DNA of 64,000 bases from Hyphomicrobiales bacterium (GCA_900472675.1 UCJA01000007.1:248001-312000); one strand, 5' to 3'. Numbered from the stretch's first letter, positions 17,987 through 27,690 are shown. Program-made: numbers and translations. Notes: generated by a model from the sequence alone, not told the origin.

Positions 17987-18834
17987 GCGGCAAGACCTCT
18001 AAACTGACCCGTCCCGGCCTGCCCGGCTGGCTGATCCTCGTCGGCTCCGTGCTTCTGGTGCTGGTGTGCCTCTTCCCCTTCTGGTGGATGGTCGTCTCCT
18101 CAGTCAAGACACTGCGCGAGCTCTACACCGTGCCGCCGATCTGGTGGCCCGATACCCCGACCTTCCAGAATTACAGCAACGTGCTGTTCCAATCGAACAT
18201 CCCGCGTTACTTCCTCAACAGCGTCATCGTGTCGGCGGGCTCCACCGGTCTTGCGCTGATCCTGGCGATCTTTGCCTCCTACGGCTTTGCCCGCTTCAAG
18301 TTCAAGGGCAAGCCGCTCCTGCAGTCGCTGGTGCTCGTGGCTCAGCTCCTGCCGACCGCGGCCATCATCGTTCCGCTGTTCATCACGCTGCGCTTTCTCG
18401 GCTTGGTCAACACCTACTGGGGCCTGATCCTCGTCTACATGATCATCACCCTGCCGCTCTCAGTCTGGATGCTGACGAGCTATTTCAAGAACATTCCCGT
18501 CGAGCTGGAAGAGGCGGCGATCATCGATGGCGCGAGCCGTCTCGAATGCCTCTTCCGCATCACCCTGCCGCTGTCGCTGCCAGGCATCGCCTCGGTGATG
18601 GTCTATGCCTTCGTGACGACCTGGAACGAGTTCATCTTCGCACTGTGCTTCGCAACCGACTCCTCGGTGAAGACGCTGCCCATCGGCCTTGCGGAATTCT
18701 CGACCGAGTTCAACACCGATTGGGGCGCCGTCATGGCGGCATCCGTCGTCATGACGCTCCCGATCGCCATCCTGTTTCTATCCATGCAGCGCCTGTTCGT
18801 TGGCGGCCTCACAGCCGGCGCGACCAAGGGCTGA
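17983..18834 (+). CDS. Sugar ABC transporter permease (MalG/UgpE type)
   Basis: A 283-residue CUT1 permease, coupled by ATGA overlap to the preceding subunit. The N-terminal helix (about residues 13-33, GWLILVGSVLLVLVCLFPFW) is followed by a periplasmic segment and five more helices. The EAA loop LEEAAIIDGASRLECLFRI is near residues 172-190. The gene ends 16 bp before the aldo/keto reductase, so the operon continues into metabolic genes before reaching the ATPase. Confidence 0.92.
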   Translation: MSGKTSKLTRPGLPGWLILVGSVLLVLVCLFPFWWMVVSSVKTLRELYTVPPIWWPDTPTFQNYSNVLFQSNIPRYFLNSVIVSAGSTGLALILAIFASYGFARFKFKGKPLLQSLVLVAQLLPTAAIIVPLFITLRFLGLVNTYWGLILVYMIITLPLSVWMLTSYFKNIPVELEEAAIIDGASRLECLFRITLPLSLPGIASVMVYAFVTTWNEFIFALCFATDSSVKTLPIGLAEFSTEFNTDWGAVMAASVVMTLPIAILFLSMQRLFVGGLTAGATKG

Positions 18835-18850
18835 GACTGAAAGGAAGTCT

Positions 18851-19666
18851 ATGACCTACCAGTCCCCCATCCCCCAACTCGGCCTCGGGACCTTCGGGCG
18901 CACCGGCGAGGAAGGCATCGAGGCCATTCTGGCCGCCCTCGAAATCGGCTACCGCCACATCGACACCGCCCAGAGCTATGGCACGGAAGCCAATGTGGGA
19001 GAGGTCGTTCGCCGCTCCGGCCTGCCCCGCGCCGACCTGTTCATCACCACGAAGGTGGCCGATACAAATCTCGCGCGACGGAATTTTGCGGCAAGCGTGG
19101 AGCAAAGCCTGGAGACGCTGGGCCTCGACCAGGTGGACCTTTTGCTGATCCACTGGCCGTCGCAAAACGATCTCGTGCCCTTCGAAGACTACATGCAGGA
19201 ACTCGCCAAAGAGCAAACTCGCGGTCTGGCGCGGCTGATCGGCGTGTCGAACTTTCCGATCGCCCTGCTCGAAAAGGCCATGGCCCTCCTCGGACCCGAT
19301 GCGCTCGTGACCAACCAGGTCGAGATCCATCCCTACCATCAGTCGCCACGACTGGTCGACTATTGCCGCAGCAGGGGACTGAGCCTCACCGCCTACCAGC
19401 CGCTCTACAAGGGTGCCGTGAACGACGACGCCCTGCTGCAGGAGATCGCCGCGGCCCATGGCGTCACGGCATCAGCCATTGCGCTCGCCTTCCTGATGGC
19501 CGAGGGCCACGCCGTCATCCCGGCCTCGGGAAGCAGGCAGAACCTGGAGCGCAACTTCGCGGCCCTTAAGGTTCAGCTGTCGGACGCGGACATCCAGCGC
19601 ATCCGTGCGCTTGACCGCGGCGCGCGCCACATCAACCCCGCCAAATCTCCCCGTTGGGACGATTGA
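18851..19666 (+). CDS. Aldo/keto reductase
   Basis: A 271-residue NADPH-dependent aldo/keto reductase. The catalytic tetrad is visible as Asp in HIDTAQSYG (about 36) with the Tyr of the same motif, Lys in ITTKV (about 65) and His in LLIHWPS (about 98). The NADP-binding [13 protein letters not shown] is near residue 228. The start is ATG 18851 with AAGGAAG 5 bases upstream; the longer frame overlaps the permease. It resembles the 2,5-diketo-gluconate reductase subgroup. In this operon it likely reduces a keto- or aldehyde-sugar acid; the substrate is inferred. Confidence 0.88.
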   Translation: MTYQSPIPQLGLGTFGRTGEEGIEAILAALEIGYRHIDTAQSYGTEANVGEVVRRSGLPRADLFITTKVADTNLARRNFAASVEQSLETLGLDQVDLLLIHWPSQNDLVPFEDYMQELAKEQTRGLARLIGVSNFPIALLEKAMALLGPDALVTNQVEIHPYHQSPRLVDYCRSRGLSLTAYQPLYKGAVNDDALLQEIAAAHGVTASAIALAFLMAEGHAVIPASGSRQNLERNFAALKVQLSDADIQRIRALDRGARHINPAKSPRWDD

Positions 19667-19691
19667 ACCGCTTCAGCGACAGGAGACACTC

Positions 19692-20762
19692 TTGGCCCCG
19701 CTCACAATCAACGACGTTCGCAAGTCCTACGGCGCACTGGAAGTCCTGCACGGCGTCAACATCGATATCACCGACGGTGAATTCGTGGTGCTGGTCGGAC
19801 CCTCCGGCTGCGGAAAATCCACGCTGCTGCGCATGCTGGCAGGGCTGGAAGACATCTCCGCCGGAGAGGTTTCGATTGGCGGACGCGTCGTCAACGCGCT
19901 TCAGCCGAAGGAACGGGACATCGCCATGGTGTTCCAGAGCTATGCTCTCTATCCCCACATGACCGTCGAGCAGAACATGGGCTTCTCGCTCAAGCTCGCC
20001 CGGGCCCCGAAGCAGGACGTGCGCGATCGGGTCCTCGATGTGGCAAAGACCCTCAACCTCGAGGATTACCTGCAGCGCTATCCCCGCCAGCTTTCCGGCG
20101 GCCAGCGCCAGCGCGTTGCCATGGGCCGCGCCATGGTGCGCAACCCCGAAGTCTTCCTGTTCGACGAGCCGCTCTCCAATCTGGACGCAAAGCTTCGCGT
20201 CAAGATGCGCTCCGAGATCAAGCAGAACCACCATCGTCTCAAGACCACCACCGTCTACGTGACCCATGACCAGGTCGAGGCTATGACCATGGCAGACAAG
20301 ATCGTCGTGATGAACGCAGGCCGAGTGGAACAGGTGGGGTCGCCGCTCGAACTCTACGACCGCCCTGCAAACATCTTCGTCGCCGGCTTCATCGGCTCGC
20401 CCGCCATGAACCTCATCGCAGGTAGGATTGTCGATGGTCACTTCCTCGGCGCCGACGGAACCCGCATGACGGTGCCTGCATCGGCAGCCCGCCTTGAGGG
20501 CCAGGAGGTCAAGCTCGGCATCCGGCCCGAACATCTGGTCATTGATCCGCAGGGACATCCCGCCGAAATCCTGACCGTCGAGCCGACGGGAGCGGAAACC
20601 CTGGTCCTCATGCAGCTTGCCGGGCACGAGGTCGTCGGCGTCTTTCGCGAACGCATCACGCTTGCGCCGGGCAAGACCCTGTCGCTCTCCCTGATGCCCG
20701 ATCACATCCACCTCTTCGATACGCAAACTGGCCTGCGCATCCCCCTCTCTCCGGAGAACTGA
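19692..20762 (+). CDS. Sugar ABC transporter ATP-binding protein (UgpC/MalK type)
   Basis: A 356-residue ATPase of the second importer. Walker [10 protein letters not shown] (about 38-46), Q-loop VFQSYALYP, signature [13 protein letters not shown], Walker [16 protein letters not shown]-switch [12 protein letters not shown] and a C-terminal TOBE domain with GIRPEHL. The start is TTG 19692 ([14 protein letters not shown]), chosen because AGGAG lies 6 bases ahead and no ATG or GTG fits. It is highly similar in motif layout to the ATPase at 6012, so one might energise both importers. Confidence 0.92.
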   Translation: MAPLTINDVRKSYGALEVLHGVNIDITDGEFVVLVGPSGCGKSTLLRMLAGLEDISAGEVSIGGRVVNALQPKERDIAMVFQSYALYPHMTVEQNMGFSLKLARAPKQDVRDRVLDVAKTLNLEDYLQRYPRQLSGGQRQRVAMGRAMVRNPEVFLFDEPLSNLDAKLRVKMRSEIKQNHHRLKTTTVYVTHDQVEAMTMADKIVVMNAGRVEQVGSPLELYDRPANIFVAGFIGSPAMNLIAGRIVDGHFLGADGTRMTVPASAARLEGQEVKLGIRPEHLVIDPQGHPAEILTVEPTGAETLVLMQLAGHEVVGVFRERITLAPGKTLSLSLMPDHIHLFDTQTGLRIPLSPEN

Positions 20763-20764
20763 TC

Positions 20765-21517
20765 ATGGCGATCTATACGGATCTGCAGGGCAAGACGGTT
20801 TTGGTAACGGGCGGGGCAAGCGGCATCGGCGCTTCCCTCGTGCGCGCCTTTGCCGAACAGGGATCCCGCGTCGGCTTTCTCGACCGCGATGAGGCATCCG
20901 GCGAGGCGCTGATGCAGGCACTCACCGCCGAGGGGCGCCAGGTGCTCTTCGTGCCCGTCGATCTGCGCCACATCGAGGCCCTGCGGGCGGGCGTCGAAAC
21001 GGTGCGGCAGGCTTTCGGCAGGATCACCGTGCTCGTCAACAATGCCGCCCATGACGAGCGTCATGCCGCCGAGGACGTGACGGAGGACTATTTCGACGAG
21101 CGCATGGACACCAATTTCAAGCACCAGTTCTTCTCCTCGCAGGCCGTGCTTGCCGACATGAAGGCAGGCGGCGGCTCGATCATCTGCATGAGCTCCATCA
21201 CCTGGATGGCCGGTTTCGGTGGCATGCCGCTCTACACGGCCGCCAAATCCGCGGTGATCGGCCTGGTCCGCTCCCTGGCGCGCGATTTCGGACCCTTCGA
21301 CATTCGCGTCAATGCCATCACGCCCGGCTGGATCATGACCAAGCGCCAGCTGGAACTCTGGCTGACGCCGGATGCCGATGCGATGCGGGCCGAGCGGCAG
21401 GCGCTCAAGCGCCGGCTGCAGCCGGAGGATGTCGCCAAGCTGGCGCTTTTCCTCGCATCCGATGATGCAAGCGGCATCACCAGTCAGAATTACGTCGTCG
21501 ACGGCGGATGGGTCTGA
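20765..21517 (+). CDS. Short-chain dehydrogenase/reductase (SDR)
   Basis: A 250-residue classical SDR. It has the NAD(P)-binding TGGASGIGASLV (about 14-25), NNAAHDER near 91, catalytic Ser in MSSITWMAGFGG (about 140) and Tyr-Lys in YTAAKSAVIGL (about 157-161). The C-terminus ends with the usual SQNYVVDGGWV strand. The start lies 2 bp after the ATPase stop, so it is in the operon. A sugar or sugar-acid dehydrogenase is likely (similar to galactose/arabinose/gluconate dehydrogenases of proteobacterial oxidative pathways); the substrate is unproven. Confidence 0.9.
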   Translation: MAIYTDLQGKTVLVTGGASGIGASLVRAFAEQGSRVGFLDRDEASGEALMQALTAEGRQVLFVPVDLRHIEALRAGVETVRQAFGRITVLVNNAAHDERHAAEDVTEDYFDERMDTNFKHQFFSSQAVLADMKAGGGSIICMSSITWMAGFGGMPLYTAAKSAVIGLVRSLARDFGPFDIRVNAITPGWIMTKRQLELWLTPDADAMRAERQALKRRLQPEDVAKLALFLASDDASGITSQNYVVDGGWV

Positions 21518-21561
21518 CCCACCCGCCGACCTGCCCATTCTCCACATCGAGGTTAAGTGCA

Positions 21562-22314
21562 ATGCAGTCCCCTTCAGACATCAAAGACATCACTCGCCCG
21601 CCCCGCGCGCTTTGCGATGCGCTCGCCAGGATCGGCACCGCCACCGCAAGCAGTGAGCTCAGCCTCATGGGCATCCGCGACCCGCAGATCCGCGGCCCGC
21701 AGCCGCTAAATCATGGACGATCGGTGGCAGGGCCGGCTCTGACGCTGCAATGCATGCCGAAGCGCGAGGACCTCTACGGCGCCAACGAATACGACAACCC
21801 GGAAGTTCAGCTGCATCGGCATGTCCTTTACCCTGCCCAGGCGGGTGACATGGTTGTCGTCGACGCAAGGGGCGACATGGCAAGCGGCATCTTCGGCGAG
21901 ATGATGCTGACCTTCCTTGCCGGCCGCGGTGGCGCCGGCATCGTCGTGGATGGCTGCATCCGCGATTCCGCCAAGGCGAAGGAACTCGACCTCGGCATCT
22001 GGGTACGCGGCGTCACTCCCAATTACCACGCGCAGACAAACCTGATCCCGTTTGCGGTCAACGTACCGGTCGCCTGCGGCGGTGTTCTGGTCATGCCCGG
22101 CGACATCATTGTCGCCGACGACGACGGTGTCATCGTGGTGCCCGTAGCGCTGGCCCCCGAGGTCATCGAGCGTTCCAGCGAACATGCCGAATGGGAAGAA
22201 TTTGCCCGCATCCGGCTGTCAGAGGGTGGCGACCTGCGCAAATATTATCCGCTCACGGAGGGCGTCCGGGACGAATACCTCGCCTGGCGGGACGCACAGG
22301 CATCCCGCCTCTGA
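21562..22314 (+). CDS. RraA-like / HMG-aldolase family protein
   Basis: A 250-residue member of the RraA-like fold (4-hydroxy-4-methyl-2-oxoglutarate aldolase family; old annotations say ribonuclease regulator or dimethylmenaquinone methyltransferase). The key block GIVVDGCIRDSAKA (about 144-157) carries the Arg-Asp pair needed for pyruvate and metal binding, and GEMMLTFLAGRG precedes it by a few residues. An RNase E inhibitor role is unlikely at this length and in this context. As the only aldolase-like gene in the operon, it may split a 2-keto-3-deoxy or 4-hydroxy-2-keto acid produced by the dehydratases. That role is inference. Confidence 0.82.
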   Translation: MQSPSDIKDITRPPRALCDALARIGTATASSELSLMGIRDPQIRGPQPLNHGRSVAGPALTLQCMPKREDLYGANEYDNPEVQLHRHVLYPAQAGDMVVVDARGDMASGIFGEMMLTFLAGRGGAGIVVDGCIRDSAKAKELDLGIWVRGVTPNYHAQTNLIPFAVNVPVACGGVLVMPGDIIVADDDGVIVVPVALAPEVIERSSEHAEWEEFARIRLSEGGDLRKYYPLTEGVRDEYLAWRDAQASRL

Positions 22315-22378
22315 TCCCTGCCGTTTCCAATCGCCGGGAGGTCAGTCACGCCCCTCCCGGCCCGTTCAAGGAAGACCC

Positions 22379-22870
22379 ATGCCAGCACCGCAGACTGTCG
22401 AAGGCCTCATCGCCGAGGAAAGCGATCTTGCGCTTGCAAGGTTTGACTACGGGACGGCCTGGGAACTGGGGAGCGAAATGCGCGGCATCGCGGCCGAGGC
22501 AAACCTCCCGGTCGCGATCGAGATCACCCACCATGGCGCCGTTGTGTTTTCTACGCTCCTGCCGGGAGCCACGCCCGACAACATCGTCTGGGCCCGGCGC
22601 AAACGCTTGGTGGTGGAGCATTTCCAGCACAGCTCTCTCTATATGCGGTTGCTCTGCGAGAAGAACGGCGTCGACTTCCACAGCCGGTACCGCCTGGCGC
22701 AGGCGGACTATGCCGCGAGCGGCGGCGGAGTCCCGATCATGGTGAGCGGCATCGGCCTCGTCGGCGTGGCCGCCGTCAGCGGTCTGCCAGACATCGATGA
22801 TCACGCACTGGTCACGTCAGTACTGAGACAGCTCTGCAAAAACCGTGGAAATCACGAGTCGCGAGAATAG
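22379..22870 (+). CDS. UPF0303 / HbpS-like (heme-degrading domain) family protein
   Basis: A 163-residue small cytoplasmic protein of the UPF0303 type, related to the HbpS/GlcG fold. Family features are an N-terminal helix (LIAEESDLALARFDYGTAWE), the AIEITHHG strand near residue 50, a central RRKRLVVEHFQHSS segment and the glycine-rich GGGVPIMVSGIGLVGVAAVSG near 115-135. The start is ATG 22379; the longer frame runs through the upstream RraA-like gene. Last gene of the operon. Its biochemical role is unknown despite the heme-degrading domain name; it often accompanies sugar or dicarboxylate loci. Confidence 0.75.
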   Translation: MPAPQTVEGLIAEESDLALARFDYGTAWELGSEMRGIAAEANLPVAIEITHHGAVVFSTLLPGATPDNIVWARRKRLVVEHFQHSSLYMRLLCEKNGVDFHSRYRLAQADYAASGGGVPIMVSGIGLVGVAAVSGLPDIDDHALVTSVLRQLCKNRGNHESRE

Positions 22871-23044
22871 TCAGAACTGGCGCTTTGGCAGGCCGATCAG
22901 CGGACAGTTGCAGCGACGGATCCCTATTGAAAATTCCGGCTTTGACGACCAGCTTGATGAGTTGAAGACCATGCGTGAGAAGCTTGCTTTGGAGCGGTCC
23001 TTAACGGATGTGCTCGCTGGGGGTTTTTAGGAGTAGATCGCTAT

Positions 23045-23086
23045 GCTTAGGGCTTAGGGCTTAGGGCTTAGGGCGTAGGGCGTAGG
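23045..23086 (+). repeat. Heptamer tandem repeat (GCTTAGG)4(GCGTAGG)2
   Basis: Six uninterrupted 7-bp units: four GCTTAGG followed by two GCGTAGG, 42 bp in all. The unit length would shift a reading frame, but no gene covers it. It may be a slippage-prone array or remnant of a larger dispersed repeat. Confidence 0.9.
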
Positions 23087-23173
23087 TCAATCCAGACATG
23101 GTCGGTCGCCATCCGCAAGTCTCCTTCTCCCCCCGCCCTTTCCTTCCCACTCGTCCCCTGATGCGCATGCCAA

Positions 23174-23206
23174 AAAGCCCCGCTGGTGATGACCAATCGG
23201 GGCTTT
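23174..23206. terminator. Bidirectional terminator-like hairpin
   Basis: AAAGCCCCG (23174-23182) pairs perfectly with CGGGGCTTT (23198-23206) around a 15-nt loop. The A-run before and T-run after the GC core make it a reasonable intrinsic terminator on both strands. It lies between the converging operons ending at 22870 and 23507. Confidence 0.65.
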
Positions 23207-23446
23207 GATTTGGGTAAATTCGAATTGTTAAGTTTGGTTGCGGGGGCCTGATGGCGCGGAGATTTGTGAAATAGGCCGCATTGATGAGGTTCTAACCTTA
23301 CCCGGCGGGTTACGTTATTCGAATCGTTCTGACGCGTTTTGATGGGCTCTGAACCCACGTGCCGTAGTTGGATCTGCTCCTCGAAACCAACAAACTAGCA
23401 TCTACAGTAAACCTTTCAGCTTCCTTCTGATTTGCGTGCTGGTAGC

Positions 23447-23471
23447 ACAGTCGGGAGCCATTCCCGACTGT
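23447..23471 (-). terminator. Hairpin downstream of the minus-strand binding-protein gene
   Basis: A perfect 10-bp inverted repeat ACAGTCGGGA / TCCCGACTGT with a 5-nt loop, 36 bp beyond the stop of the gene ending at 23507. No T-run follows on the minus strand, so it may protect the 3' end rather than terminate by itself. Confidence 0.45.
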
Positions 23472-23506
23472 CGTCCAATTCTGATCTCGTCGTCAGCCTG
23501 GAATGA

Positions 23507-24484
23507 TCAGGCACTGGTGAAGAGATCGGCGGTATAGAATTTCTCCGGCGGCAGCGGATCCTTCACCGTCCCGAACTCCTGGAACATCTTGTTGAAGTCG
23601 CTTAGCCATCTGATGACGGTGCCGTCCTTGGTGAACGTCTCGAGATCCTTGGAGGTCAGCATTTTGCGGCTGCGCGCAACCTTGGCAACTGCATCGGCAG
23701 GCGCGTTCAGGAAAGCCGTGGTGATCTCAATCGAGTGGTCGAGATTTGCAACCCGGTAATCCATGGCCTTTTTCATCACCCGCAGGAATTTCTTCACCAG
23801 ATCCGGGTTTTGCTCGACGATCTCATTACGTGCAACGAACGTGTTGATGAACGAGGTCTGCGGATAGAACTCCTGGTTCGAAGCCAGTTCCTTCATGTCT
23901 GGCACGCGTGGTTTGATGGTGTCGATCAGCGGATACCAGATCCCGGCACCGTCAATCTGTTTCGACGTGAAGGCAGCCACCACGGTCGACGGATCCATCG
24001 GCACCATCTGGATGTCGGCGATCGTCATGCCGGCTTTTGTCAGCGCCATGCGCAGGATCATATCGCCCGACGTTCCCTGCGGCACGCCGACCTTCTTGCC
24101 CTTAAGATCAGCCATTGAGGCGATGCCAGCCTGGGCGATCACGCGGTCGGAAAATCCGATGTCATTGACGCCAACCACCTTTGCGCGCCCACTCGCCGGC
24201 AGCCAGAGGGCGCCGGGGCCGATCGTCCCAAAATTCAGGCTGCCGGCTCCCATCGCCTGGATCTGGATGGGGCCATTGGTGAAGACCTTGACCGTGGGCT
24301 CGATACCTTCGGCCTCCCACAGCTTCTGTTCCTTGGCGATCGCCAGCACACTGGCATTCGGGAAGTCGGCGATATAGCCGATCGTCATCTCGGCGGACTG
24401 GGCGCGCGCCCGGCCGCCGATCGAAAATACGCTGGCGCCGGCAAGTGCGGCGCTCGTTACCATAAGATTTCGTCTCGTCAGCAT
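23507..24484 (-). CDS. ABC transporter substrate-binding protein (TauA/SsuA/NitT type)
   Basis: A 325-residue periplasmic binding protein of the taurine/sulfonate/nitrate type. A twin-arginine-like signal (LTRRNLMVTSAALAGASVF, cleavage after ARAQ near residue 30) precedes MTIGYIADFPNASVLAIA, the usual opening strand. Later segments LKGKKVGVPQGTSGDMIL and FINTFVARNEIV match the family. I chose ATG 24484, since GGAGGA lies 6 bases ahead; the ATG at 24490 directly abuts that site. It heads neither end of the operon: permease and ATPase genes lie upstream. With two sulfatases next door, a sulfate ester or sulfonate is a sensible ligand, but this is inferred. Confidence 0.88.
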   Translation of the reverse strand: MLTRRNLMVTSAALAGASVFSIGGRARAQSAEMTIGYIADFPNASVLAIAKEQKLWEAEGIEPTVKVFTNGPIQIQAMGAGSLNFGTIGPGALWLPASGRAKVVGVNDIGFSDRVIAQAGIASMADLKGKKVGVPQGTSGDMILRMALTKAGMTIADIQMVPMDPSTVVAAFTSKQIDGAGIWYPLIDTIKPRVPDMKELASNQEFYPQTSFINTFVARNEIVEQNPDLVKKFLRVMKKAMDYRVANLDHSIEITTAFLNAPADAVAKVARSRKMLTSKDLETFTKDGTVIRWLSDFNKMFQEFGTVKDPLPPEKFYTADLFTSA

Positions 24485-24528
24485 GGTCATTCCTCCTTTG
24501 ACGGGCTGCTAAGTTTCGTGGGCAAGGA

Positions 24529-25302
24529 TCAGGCGGCTGCGGCAGGGTGATACACTGCCCGCCAGACCTCGTTGCGCAATTCTGAAAATTCGGACGAGAG
24601 CCGCATGTCCTCGGTGCGAGGATAGGGCAGGTCAACATTGACGATCTTGTATAGCCGGCCCGGCCGGGCTGCCATCACAACGACGCGGCTTGCGAGATAG
24701 ACGGCCTCGTCGACGTCATGGGTAATGAACATCACCGTACGGCGTTCCTTGCTCCACATCGCCAGCAACTGATCCTGAAGCTGCACGCGGGTCAAAGCAT
24801 CGAGTGCTCCGAATGGCTCGTCCATGAGCAAGATCTTCGGATTGACCGCATAGGCGCGGGCAATCGCGCAGCGTTGCTTCATGCCGCCAGACAGGGTCTT
24901 CGGCAGTGAATTCGCAAAGTCGGTCAACCCGACAAGGGCGATGAAATGATCGGAGATCCGCCGCCGCTCGTCCCTGTTATGGCCGGCGATCTTCAGGCCG
25001 AACTCGACATTCTGCCGCACTGTCAGCCACGGGAAAAGGGCATATTGCTGGAAGATCACCCCGCGTTCCGGTCCCGGTCCCGCGACCACTGCATCATCGA
25101 CCAGAACCTGGCCTGAGGACGGTGCGGTAAGCCCCGCGGCGATGTTCATCGCTGTCGACTTGCCACACCCGGAGGGTCCGACGACGGTGATGAACTCGCC
25201 GTCGTCGATATCGAGGTTCAGCCCCTCGAGCGCCGTAAACGCTGTTCGGCCGGCAATATCGAACGTCTTGCGGACGTCTCTGAACGATATTTTCGGGGTC
25301 AT
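24529..25302 (-). CDS. ABC transporter ATP-binding protein (TauB/SsuB type)
   Basis: A 257-residue ATPase. Walker [10 protein letters not shown] (about 42-50), Q-loop [12 protein letters not shown], signature [16 protein letters not shown], Walker [16 protein letters not shown] and H-switch [14 protein letters not shown] are all intact. The ALDALTR and DVDEA wording is typical of the nitrate/sulfonate/taurine group rather than the sugar group. The start is ATG 25302 with AGGAG upstream, overlapping the permease stop by 4 bp (25299-25302). A longer open frame into the permease gene is ignored. Confidence 0.92.
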   Translation of the reverse strand: MTPKISFRDVRKTFDIAGRTAFTALEGLNLDIDDGEFITVVGPSGCGKSTAMNIAAGLTAPSSGQVLVDDAVVAGPGPERGVIFQQYALFPWLTVRQNVEFGLKIAGHNRDERRRISDHFIALVGLTDFANSLPKTLSGGMKQRCAIARAYAVNPKILLMDEPFGALDALTRVQLQDQLLAMWSKERRTVMFITHDVDEAVYLASRVVVMAARPGRLYKIVNVDLPYPRTEDMRLSSEFSELRNEVWRAVYHPAAAA

Positions 25303-26096
25303 AGCTTCTCCTGCCAGGCGGTCAGCACACTGTCGATCGCCATGACGATGCGATCCATGATCAGTCCAAGAATGCCGATCGAGATCAGGCTGACGAAGAT
25401 GGTCGCAAGATCGTAATAGAGTTGTGCCTGCTGCATCCGGAAGCCGAGGCCCGACTGCGCTGCGATCAGCTCGGCAGCCACCACGGTCGACCACGAAGAG
25501 CCAAGACCGATACGGACGCCCACCATGATATAAGGCAGCGAAGCCGGCACGATGACGCGTCGGAAGATGGTGAAATCGTTGGCACCCAGCACGCGCGCCG
25601 CATTGATCATCGTCCTGTCGACGCTGATGACGCCCTGATAGGTGGCGACGACGGAAGACAGGAAGGATGCGAGGAAGATGACGAAGATCTTCGGCGTCTC
25701 GTCGATTCCCATCGTCACGATCGCCAGCGGAATGATGGCAAGCGGCGGAATAGTGCGGAAAAACTGGACGTAGGGCTCGATGATGGCGCGGGCGATTTTG
25801 TACCAGCCCATCAGGAAGCCGACTGGAATTGCAACGAGAATGCCGAGCGCAAAGCCGGTAAAGACGCGGCCGAGGCTTGCCAGCGCGTCGGACCATAGAA
25901 GGCCGCTTTGCGCCTGGATCACAGCTTGCCTGGCGACCGCCAGCGGGGTCGGCAGCCCGACCACACCATAAGATGTCACCAGTGCCCACATCGAGATACC
26001 GAAAACGACGGCAACGATGTTGATCCCCAGCATGGCGAGGGGACCCGTCGGCAAAGGTATCCCCCTTGCTTTATCCGATGTGTTTTCACTTTCCAT
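25299..26096 (-). CDS. ABC transporter permease (TauC/SsuC type)
   Basis: A 265-residue inner-membrane permease. Hydrophobic helices start near residue 20 ([20 protein letters not shown]). The permease consensus reads [25 protein letters not shown] near residues 155-180 and lies on the cytoplasmic loop contacting the ATPase. The start is uncertain: ATG 26096 has a GGGAGGAG site 14 bases ahead, while TTG 26105 or GTG 26111 are closer. It is the first gene of the minus-strand transporter set and lies 48 bp downstream of the first sulfatase gene, so all four may be one transcript. Confidence 0.88.
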   Translation of the reverse strand: MESENTSDKARGIPLPTGPLAMLGINIVAVVFGISMWALVTSYGVVGLPTPLAVARQAVIQAQSGLLWSDALASLGRVFTGFALGILVAIPVGFLMGWYKIARAIIEPYVQFFRTIPPLAIIPLAIVTMGIDETPKIFVIFLASFLSSVVATYQGVISVDRTMINAARVLGANDFTIFRRVIVPASLPYIMVGVRIGLGSSWSTVVAAELIAAQSGLGFRMQQAQLYYDLATIFVSLISIGILGLIMDRIVMAIDSVLTAWQEKL

Positions 26097-26144
26097 AACT
26101 GCCAAGATCACTCCTCCCGAGCTTTCGGCCAGTCCGTCATCCGG

Positions 26145-27581
26145 TCAGCGCGCCGCGGCCATAACATCCCGTGTCTTGAAGTTCGATTCGATCAGCCAGT
26201 CGCGCATCACGTCCAGAAGCTCGCGCTTGCGATCCTGATGGTCCGGATCGCTCCAGAGATTTCTAACCTCTTTCGGATCGTTCTCGAGGTCGAACAACTG
26301 TCCGTCGGTCGAACCCTTGAAATGAACCAGTTTCCATCTGTCGCTGCGCACACCGGTCATGAACTCGACGCCGCCGGCCATCGCCACGTCGCCGATCTGC
26401 TCACAGAAGACGTGCGTACGCGGCGTCCAGTCCTTGCCTTCCAGTGCAGGCCGCAGGCTATTTGCCTCGAACGTCTTTGGCGGCGTGATACCGGCATAGT
26501 CGAGAATGGTCGGACCCAGGTCGAAAAGCTGGCAGAGCTCGTCGACCGTTCGTCCGCCTTCGAACCGGCCGGCAGTCGACCAGATCACCGTCGGAACGCG
26601 GGTCACGATATCGTACATCGACCATTTCTGGATCAGGCCATGTTCCCCGAGGCACTCACCATGATCCGAGGTGAAAATGACGATCGCATCCTCGAGATAT
26701 CCGCGCTCCTTTAATGAGGCGAGCAGTTCGCCGACCTTCTCGTCGATCAGCGTCACATTGCCGAGATAATGCGCCCACAGACGCTGCATCTGGTCTTCGC
26801 TCGGATCCAGGCTCCAGACGACTGAATCATGGTCCACCTCAACATCGTGCTGACGCTTGTCCTTCAGCTCCTGATGCAGGCTGTCGAGTTCCTCTTTCGT
26901 CGGCTTCGGCAGCGGCAGATCGTTGCGGTTCAGATATGGTTCGGTGTAGCGGGCTGGCGGGTCGAATGGCGGGTGAGGGCCAGGAAAGCCGACTTGCAGG
27001 AACAATGGTTCTGTTGGCGGATAGGTTTCGACCCACCACTTCGCCATATCGCCGACGAAGGCATCGGAATGCATGTTCTCCGGAAGCTCCCAGTCGAAAC
27101 AGCCGAGCCGCTCTCGATAGTCCTCGCGTTCACGATAGAATTCGCGCTGCTGCTTGACGAGACCGTTGGCGGCAAGCGCCTTGTCCCACTCGTCAAAGTA
27201 CCAACGTCCCTCCATGTAGCGGTCCTTGTTTTCCACCACGTAACGCTCGTGGAAACCGCTGTCTGAGTTATAAGGAATGGTGTGCATCTTGCCGACGTTC
27301 ACGCAGCGATAGCCGGCGTCGCGCAGGCTTTCCACCCAGGTCCGCTGCCATTTCTGGCCGTTGGCGAGAACGCCGGTCGTATGCGGATAATAGCCGGTAA
27401 ACAGGCTGGCACGTGACGGCACGCAACTGGGCGCGGTAATGTGGCAGTTGGTCAGCGCCACACCTTTCTCGATCATCGCATCGATATTCGGCGTGTGAGC
27501 GTAAGGGTAACCGAGCGCCGAGATGGAGTCATAGCGCTGCTGGTCAGTCATGATCAAAATGATGTTCGGCTTGTCAGCCAT
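26145..27581 (-). CDS. Type I sulfatase (formylglycine-dependent), first copy
   Basis: A 478-residue alkaline-phosphatase-superfamily sulfatase. The maturation motif is CVPSR at residues 53-57; Cys53 would be oxidised to formylglycine, the nucleophile. Metal ligands are expected from the TDQQ block (Asp13, Gln14 region) and FTSDHGE (about 313). A GKMHTIPY segment and FPGPHPPFDPP supply further active-site Lys/His. There is no signal peptide, so it should act in the cytoplasm on an imported ester. The start ATG 27581 has GGAGGAG upstream. Divergent from the LacI gene. Substrate could be an alkyl, aryl or sugar sulfate; a related phosphonate monoester hydrolase is a less likely alternative. Confidence 0.87.
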   Translation of the reverse strand: MADKPNIILIMTDQQRYDSISALGYPYAHTPNIDAMIEKGVALTNCHITAPSCVPSRASLFTGYYPHTTGVLANGQKWQRTWVESLRDAGYRCVNVGKMHTIPYNSDSGFHERYVVENKDRYMEGRWYFDEWDKALAANGLVKQQREFYREREDYRERLGCFDWELPENMHSDAFVGDMAKWWVETYPPTEPLFLQVGFPGPHPPFDPPARYTEPYLNRNDLPLPKPTKEELDSLHQELKDKRQHDVEVDHDSVVWSLDPSEDQMQRLWAHYLGNVTLIDEKVGELLASLKERGYLEDAIVIFTSDHGECLGEHGLIQKWSMYDIVTRVPTVIWSTAGRFEGGRTVDELCQLFDLGPTILDYAGITPPKTFEANSLRPALEGKDWTPRTHVFCEQIGDVAMAGGVEFMTGVRSDRWKLVHFKGSTDGQLFDLENDPKEVRNLWSDPDHQDRKRELLDVMRDWLIESNFKTRDVMAAAR

Positions 27582-27690
27582 AGATCCTGCTCCTCCCCGC
27601 TGCAGCGACACCGCGCGGCGGACATTGCGGGCAGCAGAAGAATTCCTCGTCCCGCCTTCTGCTTGCCGTGGCGTTATTGATCGCATAAAG

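Larger units (their letters stand above)
22871..23506. other. 636-bp intergenic region with repeats and hairpins, no gene seen
   Basis: This gap separates two converging operons. It holds a heptamer tandem repeat (23045-23086), a terminator hairpin (23174-23206), two short palindromes AATTCGAATT (23217-23226) and ATTCGAAT (23317-23324), and a 10-bp hairpin (23447-23471). A 61-codon open frame at 22845-23030 overlaps the UPF0303 end and shows no recognisable protein features. I see no tRNA or riboswitch-like fold. Confidence 0.6.

Noticed and set aside
21562-22314. RraA as RNase E regulator
   Set aside because: The protein is about 90 residues longer than RraA, keeps the Arg-Asp aldolase pair and sits in a sugar-acid operon.
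22845-23030. Small plus-strand frame (61 codons) after the UPF0303 gene
   Set aside because: It overlaps the UPF0303 3' end in another frame, has no good ribosome site and no recognisable motif.
23045-23086. CRISPR array
   Set aside because: The heptamer units are contiguous with no spacers, and no cas gene is present.
23217-23345. tRNA or tRNA remnant suggested by TTCGAAT words
   Set aside because: The words are parts of short palindromes, and no cloverleaf with acceptor, D and anticodon stems can be drawn.
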